Shown here piece after piece: positions 47,001 to 58,100 of a stretch of 64,000 nt of DNA; position 1 is the stretch's first letter; the number at the start of each line of letters is the position of its first letter. Below the pieces are notes generated by a model. That model was not told where the DNA came from and did no database searches. It was given only the letters and a program-made list of their open reading frames with translations. The DNA is from Bugula neritina (lineage: Eukaryota; Bryozoa; Gymnolaemata; Cheilostomatida; Bugulidae): the NCBI GenBank assembly GCA_964035545.1, contig OZ037766.1:32557773-32621772 (forward strand), in the 5' to 3' direction. Both the position numbers and the translations under genes were made by a program.

Positions 47001-49930
47001 AAAAGCACATTACCCTATTTGAAAAAGCTTAAAAGTTCTGCTATGTAATATAATATACGCATGTTGCAAGATTTATGACTATATTATGACGCTGTGATAT
47101 AGTTCTTTTTTATTGCTGAGATATTTAGCCCGAGAATCATGAATGCAACAGGATGTAAAAGACCTACTTGTACACCTCGCATAATACCCATCACTCGGGC
47201 TTGACCACCTTCCAGAAGACTGGCAGCTCAAACTGAAGCTGCTCTGATGCCCCAGTCGCTCATACCCCGACAGGCACGCACAACTCCTACTAACAGGGTA
47301 TCTGGTAGAGCCACTAGAACATCTAACTCCCACCATAGCACTGATCTCTCCACAATCTCTACCTAAAACAATCGTAGCATATGGGATATTGTGTGTTACA
47401 TGTCCATTGTTTAAAGTTATTATCCCTACACCTGATGGCGAATGCTTTTAGGTCTTTGATATACCTGTAACATGGATATACCTGTAACATGGCTATACCT
47501 GTAACATGGTCATACCTGTAACATGGTTATACCTGTAACATGGCTATACCTGTAACATGGCCATACCTGTAACATGGCTATACCTGTAACATGGATATAC
47601 CTGTAACATGGCTATACCTGTAACATGGATATACCTGTAACATGGCTATACCTGTAACATGGTCATACCTGTAACATGGCTATACCTGTAACATGGCCAT
47701 ACCTGTAACATGGCCATACCTGTAACATGGTCATACCTGTAACATAATGATTATATGGAAAACTGAACCAGCTTGAGCCTACAGTTTTGTAAACCAGTAC
47801 TTTGAATCTTAGCGAGAAAATGGGCAGCAGAAAGATGCTACAGCTGCAAACGTGAGACGTGTCAGAAATATCTTTGCTAATTGTAAGTCATCAGTTGGGT
47901 AACTTCTCAATTTCCAGCACTTTAAACTTATTTATAAAAAAAGGAAATTTTAGATACACTATTTAGACATATCATGTTTTGTTTATAGCATAAAACGGGA
48001 TTATACTTGTTCTTTAAACTTAGACTAGCAAATTTTGCAAATTCATGAGAGCTAACCTTGACATTGTTCTTGCGGAGTTATCCACTGACCATCACTCCCG
48101 CAGTACATCTGTACATCCTGTGTCCCGTTTGTCAAGTAGTAATTTGAGTTACAAGTGAAGGCAACAAATCCACTAAAGTAACTGAAATACCAAAAATTAC
48201 CAGATCATAACATTCCACTTTATTTCTATAACATTGGGTTATGTCAAATTTAAACTGTAACAAAAAGATAGTACCATGCGTACTAGCTTGCATATCTGCA
48301 TGAACTATTAACACTGTACACTATATATTATAACTTTTATTGTTTGTAAGCACATGGGGTAGAATGTATATAATACTAGACTTACATAGTTGGCAAGGTT
48401 CTGGAAAGGAAGTAGACTGTCCTATAGTAAGAAGAAGTTCTAGATCTGCTGTACCCGTAGTAACCGTAGGAGCGTCTGTAGTACAGCTCTTGTCGGCTCT
48501 CAACTTGCCTGTTTCTTGTAGCTCTACTCAGTGAAGGTGTACTTTGGCATTGCACTCCTAAAATGCATCTAAATACTGTTTGATTTGTTTGTTAATGAAC
48601 TACTACCTAAATATAAGTAATATACTAAGTTATATATTATTATCTACAAACATTTACTAAATGGCTCACTCTATAATGTCGTCATATTTTAATAAAGCTG
48701 CAGACATGCGTATAATAATTTTTAAGTAAGCAAAATATGAAAAGAAATTTGGTAAGTCGCTATACTTCAATGCAAATAGCTCAAGCTTAGTAGGCTATAA
48801 TAACTGCTGCACTCCAAATGCAATTTTCATGCTTGTAAGAATAAAATCATTTTGAAGTTGTCTTACTTTGGCAGGTAACTTGCACTGATGTCCACACGGA
48901 GTAGCCATGTAATTGGAGACAAGCTATGGTGTTGTTGCCCCTAGCAACATAACCGTTGGCAGCATCACACGTGTAGGTAGCAATCCGCAGAGAGTTCACG
49001 TAGGAGTAGGAGAGTGTTGCGTGACTCACTGAAGGAGCGGATCCACAGGAAAGAGCTGCATAAAGAAAGGGAGGGTAAGACATCGTGCCCGTCTATCAAC
49101 TGACTAGTAGAGGTTAAGTTCTTAGTGTATGATATTCAATCACTTAGTTGTTTATTGGTGACACAGGTTCAGTCTGACTATTTTTTATATCAACTTGGCT
49201 GTGAACTTTGTATAGTATGGTGATAAAAATAAAATGTCGACTTCGAAATAATATTGGTAATTGTTAAAACAGCATATAGTTGGTTACCACAAACACAGTT
49301 TGAATACTGCATGAAAAATAAAGAATGTTTATCACACCAAACATGAGAAGCTTATAAAATTAATATAGTACTTTTATAGAATAAAATGATATATTTTGTA
49401 TGTAACCTGTTAAAATAATACTGATAGTTTATACACAATAAAACTTGTTATATTCAGAAATAGATGAACCAATTACTTCTTGTTTGATATAATATATCAA
49501 ACAAGAAGTATTATATAGCTACTACATAGCTTCTAAGATCTACTTTCCCTTTGATCTTAGCCTACAGATCAGCGTTTCAACTTAAGTTCTTTTAGCCCGA
49601 GTACAATGAAACTGCTATGTGCTGCAGAAGAGCAAGAAATCTTTAAAATCTTGCAAGAGAACTAACTATGAATTTATCGTTAATGATGCACCCAAATTTT
49701 TTGGTCAGCATTTACCTTTTAGTCTTTTAGTTTCTGCAACTCATAATAATATCTGAAGAGATAAAATCATCACATCTCATGAGTTACACTTAAAACTGAC
49801 CAAATTAGTGTGGCTATAACAATAATAAGATAGTAGATGGTATGTGTAGGTCACTATAGAGCTCTAACTAACCTGTATATACCAGACAACACCAAATCCA
49901 GACGTATCCTGTAAACCTCCTCTCCTCCAT
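38073..49930 (-). CDS. Type I membrane protein with nine CCP/sushi domains, Thr/Ser stalk and NPIY tail, 13 exons, 1050 aa
   Basis: Exons in transcript order: 49930-49873, 49055-48867, 48557-48386, 48181-48057, 47362-47168, 45691-45509, 44921-44742, 43863-43693, 43386-43210, 42616-42446, 42216-42049, 39645-38436, 38226-38073; all phases fit. A signal peptide (residues 1-19, YVWIWCCLVYTG) precedes nine complement-control-protein modules (about 20-596). Eight are single exons of phase 1-1; the second is split over two exons. Typical modules read CGPPPAVLHAM...YECEAGYDIRG...CLVYGHWSIPPVC, with the family's four Cys and one Trp. One 403-residue exon encodes a mucin-like stalk with 11-residue PDTTVSTTEAV repeats and the membrane span (about 974-997, VVIGSLIPSFFVVAVIAIII). 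The tail has NPIYDSE (1012-1018), a possible phosphotyrosine or endocytosis motif. CCP chains bind complement or adhesion ligands in other animals; the ligand here is unknown and no orthologue is claimed. The second module carries a Tyr/Arg/Ser-rich insertion. Confidence 0.9.
39327..39525 (-). repeat. 33-bp coding repeat in the receptor stalk
   Basis: Six imperfect copies on the minus strand encode PDTTVSTTEAV and variants such as PGTTVSIAEAV and PDTTVRTTETL. Each unit adds about six Thr/Ser sites suited to O-glycosylation, so copy number would set the height of the CCP head above the membrane. Confidence 0.92.
40830..41492. mobile_element. Non-autonomous PIF/Harbinger-like DNA element (MITE), 663 bp
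   Basis: Inverted termini of about 42 bp: left CCCCCTATTCACACTTACCG then TATCGTACGCCGTAACAGCAAA, right its reverse complement with two or three changes. A TTA triplet flanks both sides (40827-40829 and 41493-41495), matching the 3-bp TWA duplications of Harbinger elements. The AT-rich interior has no transposase frame. It lies in the intron before the stalk exon of the CCP receptor. Confidence 0.88.
41508..41974. repeat. 17-bp minisatellite, about 27 copies, open in every frame
   Basis: The unit is GGTAAGCCAAGGGTCCC with C/A/G variants at the last two positions. Because 17 is not a multiple of three and one strand lacks stops, all three minus-strand frames stay open. They read as the same 17-residue cycle (LAYRDPWLTGTLGLPGP). 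It starts 15-20 bp from the Harbinger-like element. It is markedly GC-richer than its surroundings. It is intronic, not a gene. Confidence 0.97.
45160..45335 (+). repeat. Degenerate AACACTTCAACATATC repeat in a CCP receptor intron
   Basis: Irregular 12-18-bp units of AACACTTCAACATATCAA. Nothing coding is evident. Confidence 0.8.
47460..47750. repeat. 17-bp minisatellite, 17 copies, CCP receptor intron 4
   Basis: The unit is ATACCTGTAACATGGCT with variation mainly in the last two bases. On the transcribed (minus) strand every copy contains TTACAGGTAT, which fuses an acceptor-like to a donor-like motif. The array lies about 95 bp upstream of the exon starting at 47362. Confidence 0.96.
49474..49510. 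repeat. Perfect 17-bp inverted repeat with 3-nt spacer
   Basis: TACTTCTTGTTTGATAT, then AAT, then its exact reverse complement. It lies in the first intron of the CCP receptor gene. No flanking duplication that would mark a transposon is obvious. Confidence 0.9.
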
Positions 49931-50255
49931 GGTTGACGAAAGTTAGTAATCTGATGAATTTCCTAGACAGATCGAGCCAGCAGCTTGCCATTTGACCTCT
50001 ACTGTGAAAGTTATGATTGCTGAACCTCATTTTTTATTCATCAACTGATTGTCACTGCTAACAGCTCATGCAGGCAGCTGGATGCTTCTTGCTGCTACAA
50101 AAATAAACCAGTGAATTCCAGGGTTGAGTGGGTCTTCTAAAGAAAACAATCAACATGTTTGGCTTTGACTCCTGAGCATAGTTGAAGCTCTAAATAGGTG
50201 TTATATAACTCACACACTGTAACTAGTTTATAATGTGCTTAAGTAAGATTATATA

Positions 50256-50723
50256 TTATACATCCTCCACATTATAGCGTGCAGTGTGGCTTTTTGTAAG
50301 AATAATTGCTTGACACATTACACACAGCCATAGATGTCCAGGAAAGCTTTGAGCTGTCATTCTGATAGCAATTAAGCTTTTTTTGACTAGTTGCATAATT
50401 TTGCGTCCTGCATCTATTATAGTGTCATAAGGAAATGAGACAGTTTTATCAAATTGTAAAAAAATGTTTGAGTTATAGTTAATAATTAACTTGTATATAT
50501 ATTTTTTAAAATTACTAATTGCATGTTTGGAACTATTTTTCTCATTCATTTGAAATATTTTGATTAACATATTTTTTTTCTCTAGAATATTAAAGTAACA
50601 AAGCTGTTCTAACACAATTTTCATGGTGTATCTAATATTAAATTCTGCAAAGACATGGAAGTGAGATTTGTTCATGTTCATACTAATGCAATTCATCAAA
50701 TGATGAACACGCTTCACAAACAA
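50256..50723 (-). CDS. Unexplained 155-residue open frame, possible exon of an unrecognised gene
   Basis: An uninterrupted ATG-to-TAA frame of 155 codons in AT-rich DNA where stops are frequent. It is not made of tandem repeats. The product is rich in Ile, Lys, Asn and Met, with a more varied C-terminal half (FPYDTIIDAGRKIMQLVKKS, then SFPGHLWLCVMCQAI). No signal peptide, family motif or clear splice partner was found. It could be a terminal exon, a decayed gene or chance. Confidence 0.25.
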   Translation of the reverse strand: MFVKRVHHLMNCISMNMNKSHFHVFAEFNIRYTMKIVLEQLCYFNILEKKNMLIKIFQMNEKNSSKHAISNFKKYIYKLIINYNSNIFLQFDKTVSFPYDTIIDAGRKIMQLVKKSLIAIRMTAQSFPGHLWLCVMCQAIILTKSHTARYNVEDV

Positions 50724-50905
50724 AACATTCTTGACTGTGATAAATTTTGATAAGATGCAATTATCAAGCTAGTAATTTTGGTTAAGGAATTCCCCTGTTA
50801 CTCAACAATTCAGTAATTTTAAAATAAATACTGTTGGGTTTTGCAAGAGATTAGAGATGTTAGCGTTATCATGGTAACAGGAAGCTAAGGTGGGGTTTGT
50901 GCTCT

Positions 50906-51062
50906 ATTTCTCTCAACTTCTCTCAATTTCTCTCAGCTTCTTTCATCTTCTTTCAACTTCTCTGCGTATCTCTCATCTTCTCCCAGTTTATCTCAGTTTC
51001 TCTTGGCCTCTCTCAGTTTCTCTAGGCCTCTCTCAGTTTCTCTCAGCCTCTCTCAAAGAAAC
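50906..51062 (+). repeat. TCTCTCAGTTTC pyrimidine-rich minisatellite
   Basis: About 12 copies of a 12-14-bp unit (TCTCTCAGTTTC / TCTCTCAGCCTC / TTTCATCTTC). The strand asymmetry (almost no purines except AG) could form triplex or mimic polypyrimidine-AG signals. Confidence 0.85.
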
Positions 51063-52526
51063 TAACAAAGGGAATACAGAGTAGCTTTCCAATTCCATGT
51101 TCATAATCATAAACATTCATCACTATTATCAGCTACCTCATATAATTCCTGCAGTAATTATAGGGTACATTTAACGACATTTCTTGGCCGAAGTTGATGA
51201 TGTAACATGAGTGATTTGTTGGCTATATTTTTACTATTATATGTTCAACACAAAGAAAAATTTGACAATCACCATAAAATCATCCGACAAAAGTTTGTGC
51301 GTGAGGAGATAATTTCATAAATACAAAACTTCCACTCTTGCTCTTCACTTCAAACAGGCACATACTATAATTATTTCTTTTAAGCGTTAAATGTTGTTGT
51401 CCATGACTCGTGTTATTATTAGCAAATAATTGCAAAATTTTTGGCTAAATCACAAAATAGTAAATAAATGTAAATTTTATAATAATTTTATAACAGGTTT
51501 GTTTTGTTAATTAAAATTTTACGGCACACTATTATGTAATAAGTATATTATAATGAAATATTTCAAGCCAGATGATTCAAATTGCAATTATACACTACCT
51601 AGCAGCTGCCTAGCAATAATGAAAATGTTTAAATATCAATAAATTATATATACAATATGTTATGAATAACGTTTTACTACATTAAAATAGTTATAACTTC
51701 ACCATTAAACAAAATGTACATATGTATGTATCAATTTTTACTCAAATACCAATATAAATAATAAAACAGAGATGAGTCTACATGACCTTTGTTTACATAC
51801 AGCTTGTGTTGAATATTTCATATACTGTTTATGCTTTCAACTTAGAAGTTTTTTCAAGCAGTACTTTGTTTTATAGACTGTAATAAAATAAAATATTTTA
51901 CTATACTGAGTAAATGTTTTATGTCTCAAATTATGCAATAAACTTCAATTTAAAATGATACTATCATATAAAATTAGTATTTTTACTGCACATATCTTAT
52001 TTAAGTTTTATACAGATCAAATAAACTTCCAAAACTTATAACTATATATGAAATGGTGCTTGAAGACAGATTATCCTAAATTTTTATTTCGCTGTAAATT
52101 TTGCATTAATTATAATTTCTCAACAACTTTTTCTTTTCCAATTTCTAAATATGGTCCTAATAAGCCATTGGAAAGTACAAGCAGAAAATTTCATGAGTTT
52201 TATGCAAATTGTAATCCGATCCTGTCAAAATGTCAAATGATGAATGACTAAATTGGTGAAGCTGGAAGTTGGTATGTGATGTTATGGTAAGCCAGTAGGG
52301 GAATTCCCAGCACAATAGGGGAAATCCTGTCTTATCTTCTCAAACGTAATAGACTAAAGTTTTAAAATCAACGCCAGTATGGGCACACACTCGTACCTTT
52401 CCTCTATACACCGATGAACCCATACTAAACTGGTTACCGCTTGGTAAATTTTATTTGAACATTCCAGATAATTCTGTTGGTTAGGGTGTAATCCTGTACT
52501 TCAACATGCGTCATCAGAACTTCGGG

Positions 52527-52534
52527 TATATAAA
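52527..52534 (+). promoter_or_regulatory. TATA box upstream of the FGF-like gene
   Basis: TATATAAA 93-100 bp before the ATG at 52627 implies a start site near 52557 and a 5' UTR of about 70 nt without an intron. Confidence 0.5.
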
Positions 52535-52626
52535 CGCTGTACCTTATACCACTTTTCACGGATAAGTTCCCTGTTTTAGAGCTGGTATATAGTATACAAT
52601 ATTCACTACACCACAAGCACGTTAAA

Positions 52627-55141
52627 ATGCAGTCTTTGCTCACCACTATATTTGTAATGGTAAGAAAGGTTTAATTGATATTGATAGGTATTTCAAGATT
52701 TGCTTTATTAACTTTGACTGAATAGGTAAAAGCACTTTTTCAAGATTTTAAAATATTTTTTGAGTCATAATTATAAACAAATATAATCTTAATTCAAGCA
52801 AATAATTAGATGACCTATCTAAACATTTTGCAGTTATTCTTTATTTACTATTTCATTTAGTACTATCAATAACTAAACTATTTTAATATATTCAGCTTTT
52901 TTAATTTAGGAGATATTAGTTTATATGCTAATTTATAAAACTTTCTAATGTTGCTGTATTAGTAGAACTATAGTAAATTGTAAAATTAAATCATATATTA
53001 TGAAAATATCAAATAATTTTGCTAATTTGGTGTGGAACAATGCAGGAATTTTTATTAATTATTTATTCCTTATACTGTAAAGTTATTTTAATATAAATAG
53101 TTACATATCATGGTATAAGCAAAGGCATATGTATTATTTGTTAGCTCTTCTGCTCGATTTTATCTCTTTTGTTTTTCACCACATAGCTCTTCCCTCATTT
53201 TCTATTTTCTTGATCTAAGGCTGAACAACCTCTTGATAGAAAGGCTTGTCATTATTTCCATTTAAAACTGTTTAATTTAACTCATCTGCATTCTGCTATC
53301 TGCCTATTTGAGTAGTGCCAGGGCTTCGGTTAGTATCCACGAATAAGTGTTATAATAATTATTGTATTTACAGCGTAATGCTTTCTAAACACAATGCAAA
53401 TATTTCAGATTTGCCTTCTCTCGCCTGAGGCTCAGCTAATGTTATTACCAGAGCCACCGAGTGAATGCTATGCCCTCCAAACATATGATTTTGTTAGACT
53501 CAAAGTTTCTGCGACTGGAGAAATATACAGTCAGACAACTGTTGTGGAAACCAGCCTTTTTGGTACGTATTGGTTTATGAGTTATTGATTTACGAGTTTT
53601 ATGCCCGTCAGCTAATTTGCTTCTATATCAATGTTAAGGCTTCAGTTTAAGTATAGAATTTTACTATTTATAGATAGCAAAACTCTATATATACTTTTAC
53701 TAGAGTCTTAACATTGAGCTGAAATTGGCAGAACTCAGCATATTTTTTTGAAAAACTATTTAACGCAATCTAGTTTTGTTACATGTTTATCAATTTTTTA
53801 TTTTTCAAGTATTTACTAACCAACCAACTAACAAACTAAAATAGTAAAATAATTTCAACTATTCGCAGAGTGCAAATTGATAATATGCTATTCTAGATTT
53901 TAAGATGTTACCAATAAGTACATCTGGCTACAATGAAAGAGAAAACATGTTTATGTGGCGAGTGGTCACACCCCCCAACTATCCAATAAGATCTCCAGCT
54001 AACAATATTCTCTACCTCTCAGCTATCTGTGGAGACTCCTTAATGATGCGTCCTGTGAGTCTAAAGGCTATTAATAATATATGTACTTATTTATTTTGTA
54101 GATTTTGAGTGACATATAAATTTTACTTATATAAACAAAAATTATGTGTTGTCCTAATTGCAGCGACAATATAGGTATTGTTTAGCTCTGTATATGATAG
54201 CTAAATTTTAACAGGTGCTTGCACTATAATGAATAGTTTGTAAATAATTGTGCTGTAGAATGGTTTAAATTTGTCCTATTACGGCCTCAAACCAAAAAGA
54301 GGAGGAGCTAGTATAACTATATATAGTAGATATAAATAATGCAGTCTTTACAATGATGCTAATGTGCTTTAGACTGCATAGCTATATCATCAGGGCTTAT
54401 AATAAAATAGCTCTTTTAACGCAAACTAACTTTATTTGAATAAATTGTAAGTTTAAAGAAATGAATCATAAGTTTGGTTATAAAATCTTGTAAATATTTG
54501 AGTTCAATAGCCAAAATGTATATTGGTTCCGGATCTGTAGGAATTATATGTTACTGTGAGTAAGTCATGAAAATGAAAACGTCTAAAATGAATAGACTTT
54601 TACAACTTTATTAACTCATGTTGACCAGTTTAACATAAACCTGCTATTTATACATATATGAACATGATCTAAAGTAGCACCAATATAACAATTTTTTATA
54701 AATTCGAAGCTCATTAGTAAATGTAAGCTATACTTCATTTTTTTGGTAGATCTCTGAAACTTCAAGAATTCCAATTGATGGTCAGTTTCTACGGTATAAC
54801 TCATCTAGCTCTGACACTTTCAGGTAACACTTTGCATATTAGTATTATTAAATATAGGCACATCGATTGGTGTACCATACAACAAGAAAACTTGTGCAGT
54901 TGAATCAATGAAATTTTTCTATATAAATGTTTTGTTTCTGTAAGAGAAATAAAATTACCGATATAGGTATGTAATGAAACAGACCAACTCCCACCCTTCC
55001 AGAAAGTGCTATATTAAAATACAAGCTGATGGCAGCATACTAGCATCTGATCATAGTCAGCATCCAAGGAAAGATTGGCAGCGATTTCCACTCCATAATT
55101 CCCAGTATGACTTGCGTTTAGTAGTAAGTTGTGTCATATAA
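52627..55141 (+). CDS. Small secreted protein with FGF-like beta-trefoil pattern, 5 exons, about 197 aa
   Basis: Exons: 52627-52659, 53409-53562, 53897-54054, 54750-54823, 54967-55141 (read through to TAA). All phases agree. A signal peptide (MQSLLTTIFVMICLLSPEAQ) spans exons 1-2. The rest resembles an FGF core. VRLKVSATGEIYS parallels FGF FLRIHPDGRVDG. MWRVV then ANNILYLSAICGDSLMM parallels the VCANRYLAMKEDGRLLAS strand pair. FLRYNSSSSDTFRYVM parallels FERLESNNYNTYRS. KCYIKIQADGSILAS...DWQRFPL parallels WYVALKRTGQYKLGS...AILFLPM. Length and signal peptide fit a secreted FGF. The conserved Cys-x-Phe-x-Glu signature is degenerate, and a loop after the second strand pair is longer. A perfect donor at 55124 could instead splice to a short last exon at 55387-55407 (AAGIAS). 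Gene structure is likely; family is a hypothesis, and another beta-trefoil cytokine or lectin is possible. Confidence 0.6.
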
Positions 55142-58100
55142 GTTTATCTGTGAAGTTTTGGTAATTTGATAACACAAACTGTGTATAACACACATGCTAT
55201 TTAATTTGTTCATTTTATTTGTTATAAATTATTACTCAATTTGTTTTGACTTTTTGACTTGGACTAAACCGTGAGAACTAAAATATTTTTATTTTCTACA
55301 AAAATCTTACCAAAACGAATTTATTATTTCATGTTTATCACAGTTTGCTGTGTTTTAGATTGTTCCTTGCTGATGGTACAAATATAGGCTGCCGGTATTG
55401 CGAGTTAGACTGCTGCATCTGACACCATATTGTCTCACGTTTTACTATGTACCTATATGCCATTCATATTTCACAAGTATATATAACAAATTATATGATT
55501 AATATACTCCATAGACAAACTTAACAAACCTGGTCATTAACATAATATATCTTTGAAAAGTTGCTATATTAAAATGAATTGTACTTTATTTGACTTTGTT
55601 TTAAAAGTAAAATTGTCATTAAAATAAAGTTAATGCAAATTAATATTTATTATATCTATTTAAATGATATTTTTAGCTAGAGACTCAATTTTTAAAATTA
55701 TATATCTTTTGGCAAACATCTTCTCTGCAATGTGATCAAATGATCATTTAAAATATAATAATATGTAATGTAAGTGTAGATACTAATTATAGGCTTCATT
55801 TTGCAACTACTTTTTTATATTATTACAGATGGATGTTAATAAATAGCTGCTATAAATAATTTTAGCCTGTGGTTCATTTGTTTTGCCTTTTCATTTGTAG
55901 GGTACTTTTTATGTACTTGACTTAATGCTTTAAATTTTAATACTATATGCTGAAACAACTTATATATGTTGTGAATTCTGAATAGCCATTTGTCATAAAT
56001 CTGTTTAGAGTTCAACAGCTAAAACAATATATTTATCATAATAAAATATTCAACAGAATAAAAGATATTCAATACAATAATATTATAGAACGAGAACAAT
56101 AACTCTAAAAAAATATCAACTACTTATTTGTAACAATATTTTTTTTATTTTACAAACAAGAAAAAGATAATTTTAGTTAAATTCTTAAAAAAAATAAATC
56201 TAAATGAATAGATACAATAATTTGTAATGATTTTTATCACCGAGTCATTTTACAGAAAGCTCTTTCAAACACTACATGGGTTCTAAGCAGCAAACAACAT
56301 TCTGCTGACCAACTGCTCAGGTCAAAGCTGTTAAGGTCAAGGTGAAAAGGTCAAGGTAAAAAAGTCTCATGAGGACTCATGTAGCTATAGTCTAACTAAA
56401 TATAGTTTTAGGCAGATCAGTGGCTTTCCCAAACAGCAGCAATCTATGGCAATTTTGTCAACTTGTGTTCAAATTCTTGAGAAATTGTTTAAAAATTTTA
56501 TGTGATGGAATGTGGTATTTTATTATGGTGAGTGTAAGGTTGTCAACATAAATGTCATATAGAATCCTGGATGTAAACATGTTAAATGGAAAATGGTTAT
56601 GGCAGTGTTAATTTAAAGTTTGAGAAAGAAGTTAATGCTTTTTGTATTGTCACAAAATATTATATCATTTAAGATTTTTATATTATAGAAACTTAATTTA
56701 TATATAATGCTTTTAAGTAAATAATGGGTATCAGTGAAGAATTAACATTAAAACAGAAATAACACAGGATTGAGTAAAGGCTATATATAAGTAAGTGCAA
56801 AGCTTTAAGGCAAAGTGGAACTGTTGGTCAAAATATAATGATAGATGTTCATGAAAATTTTAGTTGTGTTTTAAATCTAAATAAACTTTTTAAAATCAAA
56901 GTAGATGTTTTTTTGTAGATAAAAGATTTGAAGCAAAATATGCAAACTGAAAGATAATTTTATTTTGTAAATTACTCTAAAACTTGTAAATTTTTATTTT
57001 ATCATGCAATTAGTGTCTAGCTAAATTCAGCTATATTAATATACTAGTTTAGTACTATAACTGCTACTACTAAGAACTACTATTGCAACTTACCATGCAC
57101 TAGCACTATGGATAGTATTAGCTGCTACTGTAGTAACTTACCACTAGCACTATACAGTGCCTACTATACCTGCTACTATATAGCAACTTACTATATACTA
57201 GGATCTTAGTATTGGCTGCTACTATAGCAACCTACCACTAGCATTATAGTATTGGCTGCTACTATGTATAGCAACCTACCACTAGCACTATAGTACTAGG
57301 TGCTACAATAGCAACTCACCACTAGCACTATAGTAATGCTACTAGTATATACTATTAGCACTAATGCTAGTGCTATTGCTTCCCCTAACATTTAACATGC
57401 AGCACAGTTTAAAATCATACAATTATTTTACTTAACTTAAAAAGCTATAATATTGTGACTATATGCGCCAGTGCATGCAGGAATATTGTAATGCAGGTTT
57501 GCAATTGCCTGCCATGCATATAAACTACCTGCAGTTACCATGCAGTTAACTTTAAATGCGCACAAAGTCATTCTGTACTAAAATAATATTTACATGCAAG
57601 GTTTGGGGTATCGTTTAGCTGCTATGCAGACAAGTTTGTATAATTGAAATTAAATAATTATAAAAATTTCACACAAAATATTGACTACCTTTTCCTTTAA
57701 AAGGTAGTGATAGCAATTATGCTTCAATATTTTTTTTGTTGCAAAGTATTGCAATACAAATATTAGCTAGACACAAATTGCATGATAAAATTTTTCAAAG
57801 TTAAAAATGTTAAATTTTTTTGATAGTTTTCAAAATTTTTGACTAAATTTAAAACAAATATATACTAAAAAAAATATCCTTGATAAAATATTAATTATTT
57901 TGATTATGAGGGAGTTTTCTAGCAGTTTGCTATAAAAACATAATATTTTAAATAAAGGTTTGAATATTTTGTCATTGAAAGTCAAAAGAAAATTGTTGCT
58001 TCTAAAAAAATTTCTATCATGATAAGAAGTGCTTAAATAAATATGAGCAGATAAAATAAACACAATTTTCGGAACACTAAGAAAATATTTTCATCCAATT

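Larger units (their letters stand above)
49931..52626. other. Intergenic region between the CCP receptor and the FGF-like gene (divergent)
   Basis: The stretch contains one unexplained minus-strand open frame (listed separately) and a pyrimidine-rich repeat at 50906-51060. The AT-rich DNA from 51100 to 52300 has no exon I can defend. Because the flanking genes diverge, both promoters should lie here. Confidence 0.5.

Noticed and set aside
48386-48557. Alternative frame through the receptor exon reading KLRADKSCTTDAPTV
   Set aside because: It contains a stop if read from the acceptor and does not join the next exon in phase. The Tyr/Arg-rich frame is open throughout and fits both neighbours.
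55387-55407. Short final exon (AAGIAS) for the FGF-like gene
   Set aside because: Splice signals permit it, but it is only 21 nt and the read-through stop at 55139-55141 is simpler; kept only as an alternative.
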